Shown piece by piece: positions 5,384 to 5,388 of a DNA stretch of 5,388 nucleotides. Position 1 is the stretch's first letter. Each line of letters starts with the position of its first letter. A model generated the notes under the pieces. It had not been told where the DNA came from, ran no database searches, and was given only the letters and a program-made list of their open reading frames with translations. Source of the DNA: Nostoc sp. CHAB 5834 (GTDB lineage: Bacteria > Cyanobacteriota > Cyanobacteriia > Cyanobacteriales > Nostocaceae); the NCBI GenBank assembly GCA_020829485.1, contig JAIVFU010000283.1, positions 1 through 5,388 on the forward strand, written 5' to 3'. The translations under genes and the position numbers were made by a program.

Positions 5384-5388
5384 ATCGG
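5279..5388 (-). CDS. tnpB: TnpB, extreme C-terminal tail (5' end outside window)
   Basis: Reading in from the window edge on the minus strand gives 35 residues, starting DAAEARAGEAALNKGRPSGL and ending GLPDVGIPFL at TAG 5281-5279. The frame, register and stop inside the hairpin loop are the same as in copy 1; substitutions turn the Pro before EAGYG into Thr and the EGG near the end into DVG. Only the variable tail is in view, not the RuvC or zinc-ribbon residues, so the identification rests on the match to copy 1. Transcription through this gene would head toward nrdJ. Confidence 0.78.
   Translation of the reverse strand, partial: DAAEARAGEAALNKGRPSGLTEAGYGLPDVGIPFL

Larger units (their letters stand above)
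5262..5388 (-). mobile_element. IS200/IS605-type element, copy 3, right end (partial; runs off the window)
   Basis: The reverse complement of this stretch is the same right end as copy 1: tnpB tail, the aggcc-ttca-ggcct palindrome, hairpin ccccttcc-TTTA-gggagggg and terminal GATGTCAA. TCAA occupies 5265-5262 on the minus strand, and 5383-5262 aligns with 87-208 without gaps. The element points toward nrdJ, so copies 1 and 3 form inverted repeats with right ends facing inward. The left end and any tnpA lie beyond 5388. Confidence 0.88.

Noticed and set aside
1..5388. Composite transposon bounded by two IS copies
   Set aside because: IS200/IS605 elements move as one DNA strand between a left and a right end. 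Two inverted copies with right ends facing inward cannot mobilise the middle as a unit.

Overview
The window looks like chromosomal DNA of a proteobacterium, most likely a beta-proteobacterium of the Burkholderiales. This rests on the style of the long B12-dependent ribonucleotide reductase and of the IS200/IS605-type ends, not on any database search. The anchor gene is nrdJ on the minus strand (957 codons plus stop, ATG at 5096, stop at 2223). It is a class II (adenosylcobalamin-dependent) ribonucleoside reductase with all expected catalytic cysteines, two tandem C-terminal repeat domains and a cysteine-rich tail. A strong intrinsic terminator (2174-2204) closes it.

The rest is accessory DNA shaped by one family of IS200/IS605-type (TnpB) elements, present three times. 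Copy 1 (1-208, plus strand) and copy 3 (5262-5388, minus strand) are right ends of full elements that run off both window edges. Each holds the 3' end of tnpB followed by the right-end hairpin and a terminal TCAA. Their shared 122 nt align without gaps with 5 mismatches, and they point inward as inverted repeats. Copy 2 (about 1301-1447) has no tnpB: a left-end-like nested hairpin sits about 60 nt from a right-end hairpin, so it looks like a miniature non-autonomous derivative. The right ends should also be the source of omegaRNA, the guide RNA of TnpB.

From left to right: copy 1 has cut off all but the last ~113 codons of a CPA1-type Na+/H+ antiporter (209-551). Next comes a sigma70-type promoter whose -10 box lies inside a perfect 20-bp palindrome containing a LexA-like CTGT-N8-ACAG box, then a small ORF with a signal-peptide-like N-terminus (611-787). 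Two minus-strand genes follow, of 150 aa (784-1236) and 233 aa (1444-2145). They were probably adjacent before the miniature element landed at the 3' end of the 233-aa gene; the stop codon of that gene is now supplied by the TCAA of the element. Then come the nrdJ terminator, nrdJ, a 165-nt leader and copy 3.

I see no complete defence island or other clearly new multi-gene system. The parts most worth a second look are the miniature element at a stop codon, the LexA-like promoter in front of a tiny secreted or membrane protein, and the inward-facing TnpB elements flanking about 5 kb that includes nrdJ.
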